Source: Haloplasma contractile (lineage in GTDB: Bacteria > Bacillota_I > Bacilli_A > Haloplasmatales > Haloplasmataceae). From it: a stretch of DNA of 64,000 nt. How positions within the stretch are numbered: position 1 is the first letter of the stretch; each line of letters opens with the position of its first letter. Of this stretch, positions 60,169-64,000 are shown one piece after another. The position numbers and the translations under genes are program-made. The notes below the pieces were generated by a model. The model saw only the letters and a program-made list of their open reading frames with translations. It was not told where the DNA came from and did no database searches. The DNA is taken from positions 54,650-118,649 of the forward strand of contig JAENYC010000005.1 in assembly GCA_016841945.1 (NCBI GenBank), written 5' to 3'.

Positions 60169-60984
60169 TTAACCTCCACAACATTTTTTATATTTTAATC
60201 CACTACCACATGGGCAAGGATCATTTGGTTTTACTTTTTTACTTTTGATTGGTTTTGGTCTTTTAAATTGTAAGATTTTTTTACCGATTTCTTTCATGTC
60301 ATAGTATCTTTCTCTATATAAATCAATTAATCCTTTTTTATCATTTAATAAATAATTTGTGGCTAATTCAATGACATCATGACTACAGGTTTTATCAATG
60401 ATTTTATATGTGTTATTTTTTAATGACCAGGTTAATGCAAATTTCTTTTTCTTACCTTTAAAAAATAATAGGGTCACATCATAGCATTTACAACTAGGAT
60501 TCATACAGTAGTAATCTTCAATCACATAGTTTAGTAACTTTTGACTCGTGGGAATATCTTGATAGCAAACACTATAAGGAACTGTATTACCTTCTACCAT
60601 CAGTTCATATATATAATCAACTGGTAACTCAAATGAATTATTAGTTTTACCATATAGTTTTGCTTCCTGATAATGTTTTTCAAATATTGGTTTAATTGAT
60701 TCAAAATTTTTAATAAATTCATTGATGAAGTCATCTAAATTAAACTTTTTAGATAGTTGTGTTTTATCTCTTATCTTTAAAGTATCCAAATGAATCGCAA
60801 AATGACATAAAGCTTCTTTATTTTTTAATGTTATAAAATCGAGTGTGACTTCACGGCAATTACATTCAGGAGTTGTACAATATCTTTCAAAGAAAACAAC
60901 TTTATCTTCTATACAACTCAAATTTAAAACGTATCCTTCTTGGTTATCTTTTTTAATTTCGTGATATGGAATTAAGAATGACAT
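60169..60984 (-). CDS. SEC-C motif protein with two Cys modules
   Basis: The 271-residue product has the same two modules (RYCTTPECNCREVTLDF near residue 35 and YCMNPSCKCYDVTLLFF near residue 160) plus a C-terminal SEC-C zinc motif (NDPCPCGSGLKYKKCCGG). SEC-C motifs bind zinc and occur at the end of SecA and in many small accessory proteins. A ggaggt site precedes the ATG. It is followed 6 bp later by the larger relative. Confidence 0.8.
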   Translation of the reverse strand: MSFLIPYHEIKKDNQEGYVLNLSCIEDKVVFFERYCTTPECNCREVTLDFITLKNKEALCHFAIHLDTLKIRDKTQLSKKFNLDDFINEFIKNFESIKPIFEKHYQEAKLYGKTNNSFELPVDYIYELMVEGNTVPYSVCYQDIPTSQKLLNYVIEDYYCMNPSCKCYDVTLLFFKGKKKKFALTWSLKNNTYKIIDKTCSHDVIELATNYLLNDKKGLIDLYRERYYDMKEIGKKILQFKRPKPIKSKKVKPNDPCPCGSGLKYKKCCGG

Positions 60985-61097
60985 ATTTTACCTCCAATTA
61001 AATATACTACAATTATAGCATATTTTGTCGAGATACGAAAAATAATGTTTAATTAATTATACGTGAATAAAGAATACATTTTGAAATTTTATTAATC

Positions 61098-62339
61098 TTA
61101 TTTACTTTCATTGGATCCATCTAATTTCTCCCAATTAATCATATGTTTTATATATGGAACTGCACCGTATCTACCTTCTATATATTGTTTTCCGTATTTT
61201 TCGTCTTTACGAGGTTTTTTACCATTTGTCTTTTTAAATTCAACCAGTGAGTAGAGTTGAGATGATTGATCAGGAGTTTTGGCTACAAACCATATTTCAT
61301 CACGTCTAAATAAATCTGCATTCATTGTCATCAAATCATGTGAGGTAAATATTAATTGAGCATTCTTTTTATTTTTAGATTTATTTCTATATAGTTCTAT
61401 AATATACTCAATTAATTTAGGATGAAGTTTTGAGTCTAATTCGTCAATTATAAGAGTAGTACCTTCTAAAATACTCCTCGTTACGTTTGGGAGTAAACCA
61501 AAGAGTTTTATGATACCATTTGATTCTTCATGTAATTCTAATTCTTTTTCTATATCATTAATGATATGTTTGGTGTAGATTTTAGTTTTTTCTTTCTCTT
61601 CATTTTCAATTCTATAACCTTCTATATCTATATCCATTTCTTTTATCATATTAAGAAACAAATCGTTAAATTTTTGGTTTATAGGGAATCGAATACTAGA
61701 TTCATTATATGGATAATTGATAATTTCTATTTGATTTTCAAACCATGAAAAAATATCAGTTACAATGTCTAATTTTTTATATGTAATTCCTAAAAATGAC
61801 AACAAAGGAAGTGTTTCTGTAATTCCAGATGTATTAATATTTTTTAAAATGGTTTTATTAATATCAATATTTTTTTGATTGTCTCTTATAAATACTTTTG
61901 ATATATTATTTTTTTCTAGTGTTTTTCTGTATAAACTTTCATATATTATCTTTTCTTTTTGAATAGCTAGGTTATATCGATATTCTCCTTTTTTTGAAGT
62001 AAAATATACTTCAAATGAAGTGGGTTCTTTAAGAGATTGTTCATTAAATTTAAAAGGTGAAATAGTAAATTTATCTTTTAGTTTACTACAATCTTTGTTG
62101 TCACAAATTGTACATATTGGTCTCATAACTTTAGAAACCAAACCATATATTGCACCTATTATATTTGATTTTCCACTTCCATTTGGACCATAAATGACAG
62201 CTAATGGCAGATGTTTTTCGCCATTTTTAGAATTAACAATTGTATTATCTTCATGTTCAGTAATATTGGTTGCTTGTAAATCAAGTGTAATTTCATCTTT
62301 AAAACTTCTAAAGTTTTTAACAGAAAATTGAGATAACAT
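61098..62339 (-). CDS. AAA-family ATPase (AAA_15/OLD-like), intact
   Basis: The 413-residue product starts LSQFSVKNFRSFKDEITLDL and has Walker A VIYGPNGSGKSNIIGAIYGL near residue 51, a CTICDNKDC cysteine knuckle, Walker B LIIDELDSKLHPKLIEYI and FTSHDLMTMN. This is the SMC/ABC-like head found in RloA and OLD-type defence ATPases. The start at 62339 lies 8 nt after aaagga. Unlike the broken copy at 53577, no nuclease or RloB partner gene follows; it may act alone or have lost its partner. Confidence 0.87.
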   Translation of the reverse strand: MLSQFSVKNFRSFKDEITLDLQATNITEHEDNTIVNSKNGEKHLPLAVIYGPNGSGKSNIIGAIYGLVSKVMRPICTICDNKDCSKLKDKFTISPFKFNEQSLKEPTSFEVYFTSKKGEYRYNLAIQKEKIIYESLYRKTLEKNNISKVFIRDNQKNIDINKTILKNINTSGITETLPLLSFLGITYKKLDIVTDIFSWFENQIEIINYPYNESSIRFPINQKFNDLFLNMIKEMDIDIEGYRIENEEKEKTKIYTKHIINDIEKELELHEESNGIIKLFGLLPNVTRSILEGTTLIIDELDSKLHPKLIEYIIELYRNKSKNKKNAQLIFTSHDLMTMNADLFRRDEIWFVAKTPDQSSQLYSLVEFKKTNGKKPRKDEKYGKQYIEGRYGAVPYIKHMINWEKLDGSNESK

Positions 62340-62535
62340 TTTAATCATCCTTTTGTGAGATTTTTTCTTATTTTTTAATTTTATTATACATTATTTCATT
62401 TCTGTATGTAACAATTTGATTTTAATTTAAACTTATTTTAGAGAATTGATTCTGAGGCAATAAGGTATCTCTTTACTCAAGTCCTTAATTTAAAGTGTTA
62501 TTAACATGGTTGTTTAAAAATGAATGAAATCTAAA

Positions 62536-62572
62536 TAAAAAAGCCAAATGAATTATTTTTCATTTGGTTTTT
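62536..62572 (-). terminator. Intrinsic terminator for the minus-strand gene at 62571
   Basis: A hairpin AAAAACCAAATGA / TCATTTGGCTTTTT (read on the minus strand, one G-T pair) is followed by T-rich sequence. The rest of 62340-62535 has no gene that I can see. Confidence 0.7.
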
Positions 62573-63623
62573 AAGACTTAATTAGATTCATTAATTTATC
62601 ATAAGTTAATGGATTCTCTATATCTAAATCCTTATATTTATATCCTTTTAAAGACCATTTAGGCGTAATTTCATTCATTTTTATCATCATATTTATTTCA
62701 GCTTCTAAATCATTTGATTTTTTCATTGAGTTTAATAGAGGATTTAATAAGTTATAACTAATATCTTCTTTTAAGATGAATAAATTAGTTAGTGCTAAAT
62801 CAATGGCTTCTTTTTTTGAAAGTTGATGATATTTTCTATAATGAGAAACGAACTTTGATATATTTATATCTTCTTTCATCTCATTAGCATTTATGATGTC
62901 TTCATCTGTAAATGGGTAGTAATCATATTCTAATTCACTTCTTTTTTTAATATAGTGCTGGATATAAGGATATATAAAATGAGATACAATGTAGTTATCT
63001 TTTTTATGGTATAAAGAGTGCGTGACAGAATCAAAGAAAATAATATGATGTAGCGTATAATCTTTTATAGGTGTTGTTAGATATTGATTGACTCTTCTAT
63101 ATATAAAGGATATTTCCATTAAGCCATAGAGGTTTACTAATCCATTGACAAATTTTGTGATGGTGGTATTATAATCGATTAACTTTATTTTCTCTTTTGT
63201 AAGATGTTTTTCATAGGATTGTTTAACCTCAGGTGGCATTATCATCATTTGTTTGTTGTCTTTAACAACAGGAAATATTAAACCAAAGCTATAGTAGAAT
63301 TTAAGTATTCTAATGTAGGTTTTTTTATAGGGCACTTCTCCATTATTACTTAAAAATAATTGAATTAATTCTAAATGGGTATGATTGATTTTTTCTATTA
63401 ATAAGTTAATAAAATGATCGATATTTGATATGATGTAGGTAAATTTTTCTGATCTTCTTCTAATTCGTTTATTACTATCAATAAATACAATGATTTTATT
63501 AAGTTGATAATGATTAAATTCTTTTAGAAATGTTTTATACTTGTTGTTGGTATATTTCATAGTAAAAAGTGTTTTTTCTTCTGTATCACTTCTTTTATAT
63601 AATATTTCATCAAATAGTTTCAT
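62571..63623 (-). CDS. Helical protein related to the C-terminal part of the protein at 58381
   Basis: The 350-residue product starts MKLFDEILYKRSDTEEKT after aaaaggag. It lacks the Cys modules but shares the order of the C-terminal half of the larger protein: a helical LLIEKINHTHLELIQLFLSN block, NGEVPYKKTYIRILKFYYSF, an FVNGLVNLYGLMEIS block, and WSLKGYKYKDLDIENP near the end (YSLKGHTRYEVKNMDKL in the larger one). No catalytic motif was recognised. It is probably a paralog from the same accessory family. Confidence 0.68.
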   Translation of the reverse strand: MKLFDEILYKRSDTEEKTLFTMKYTNNKYKTFLKEFNHYQLNKIIVFIDSNKRIRRRSEKFTYIISNIDHFINLLIEKINHTHLELIQLFLSNNGEVPYKKTYIRILKFYYSFGLIFPVVKDNKQMMIMPPEVKQSYEKHLTKEKIKLIDYNTTITKFVNGLVNLYGLMEISFIYRRVNQYLTTPIKDYTLHHIIFFDSVTHSLYHKKDNYIVSHFIYPYIQHYIKKRSELEYDYYPFTDEDIINANEMKEDINISKFVSHYRKYHQLSKKEAIDLALTNLFILKEDISYNLLNPLLNSMKKSNDLEAEINMMIKMNEITPKWSLKGYKYKDLDIENPLTYDKLMNLIKS

Positions 63624-63835
63624 ACTTCTTTTCTCCTTTTATATCAATAACCTTATTATAACATGAAATCTTTAAGATGAAACATTAGGATTCATTTTCT
63701 AACACATGGGGTATGATGAATTTTCAATTTATTATTATACATAGAGTATTAGAAAATATTAAAGATTTCTGATATGTATTTAGATAGCAATGAAATATTG
63801 TTTTAATTACCGACAATTTTTTTTAATTATTTTAG

Positions 63836-63849
63836 TTATGTCGACATAA
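63836..63849. promoter_or_regulatory. Perfect 14-bp palindrome near the right end
   Basis: TTATGTCGACATAA is a perfect palindrome, followed by a second TTCGAC and a run of fifteen T. It lies about 95 bp upstream of the probable gene start at 63942, so it could be an operator. The stretch 63624-63835 shows no gene. Confidence 0.35.
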
Positions 63850-63941
63850 TTCGACGCATCTTTTTTTTTTTTTTTGATAAAATTTACTTATTTATATTTA
63901 ATCTAATTAGTTATAACTAAAAAAAAAATGGTGGGATTATT

Positions 63942-64000
63942 GTGTTAAAAAAAAGTAAGGTCGTTTTAAAGGAGGGGGCTCTCAGTACCTATAAAGTGTT
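63942..64000 (+). CDS. Start of a possible gene running off the window
   Basis: A GTG at 63942 follows atggtggg and opens a frame (VLKKSKVVLKEGALSTYKV) that has no stop up to the window end. Only 19 codons are seen, so identity and reality are uncertain. Confidence 0.35.
   Translation, partial: MLKKSKVVLKEGALSTYKV

Noticed and set aside
1..64000. tRNA or rRNA genes
   Set aside because: No cloverleaf-like CCA-ended segment or rRNA-like sequence was noticed by eye in the gaps; a covariance search was not possible.

Overview
The window reads as a chromosomal segment of an AT-rich, low-GC Gram-positive-lineage bacterium (Bacilli/Mollicutes side). The core genes and their order fit that placement: HPr, polA-mutM-coaE, then dnaB-dnaI, a T-box and thrS, then an L20-type leader with infC-rpmI-rplT. 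TGA is used as a stop (end of dnaB; ATGA overlaps) and Trp is TGG, so this is not a code-4 mycoplasma or spiroplasma. Five mreB genes without mreC/mreD nearby recall Haloplasma, Izemoplasma and Spiroplasma-like relatives. The exact taxon is inference.

Layout. 0-1.5 kb: end of a probable PTS EIIB, ptsH, and a beta-hydroxyacid dehydrogenase. 1.5-12 kb: a locus of amide-ligase genes made of two YheC/YheD-like ATP-grasp genes, two MurF-like ligases, two CarB/BacD-like ATP-grasp ligases, a DUF2156-like aminoacyl-transferase relative and a Tyr/Pro/Gly-rich 86-aa protein; it ends at a decayed peroxiredoxin. 12-20 kb: a PH-like membrane protein, a VanY-like peptidase, polA, a surface protein, mutM and coaE. 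20-27 kb: primosome genes, T-box/thrS, and the IF3/L35/L20 operon. Its infC starts at ATC, and its L20 carries a Lys/Glu-rich tail plus a SAP-like domain. 27-29.5 kb: an XRE regulator pair with a repeated helical motif, an orphan MazF-like toxin, and a transaldolase.

29.5-44.3 kb: envelope polysaccharide functions. A mirror-image duplication of Wzz-like and BY-kinase-like genes comes first. Then come a SAP/TM protein, an Ig-like surface protein, a membrane Mrr-like protein, a GGDEF-EAL protein, and a four-gene glycan operon (4,6-dehydratase; aminotransferase-GT2 fusion; PglC-like transferase; GT2). 44.4-53.5 kb: five mreB genes in two runs separated by a 626-aa PIN-domain protein, followed by a second SAP/TM protein and a pair of inverted DnaA-box-like sites.

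53.5-64 kb: an accessory region with a broken AAA-ATPase/RloB-like pair and an XRE-ImmA/IrrE-PIN cassette. That cassette lies between two remnants that look like the two ends of one IS256-type transposase, flanked in turn by about 160-bp direct repeats. IS21-like end repeats, a family of Cys-motif/SEC-C proteins, an intact AAA ATPase and a further paralog follow. No tRNA, rRNA or CRISPR array was seen.

The two best candidates for an undescribed system are the duplicated ATP-grasp/MurF-like ligase locus (1.5-11.8 kb), which has the parts for building a peptide-like polymer, and the five-MreB/PIN/SAP-TM cytoskeletal locus (44.5-53.4 kb).
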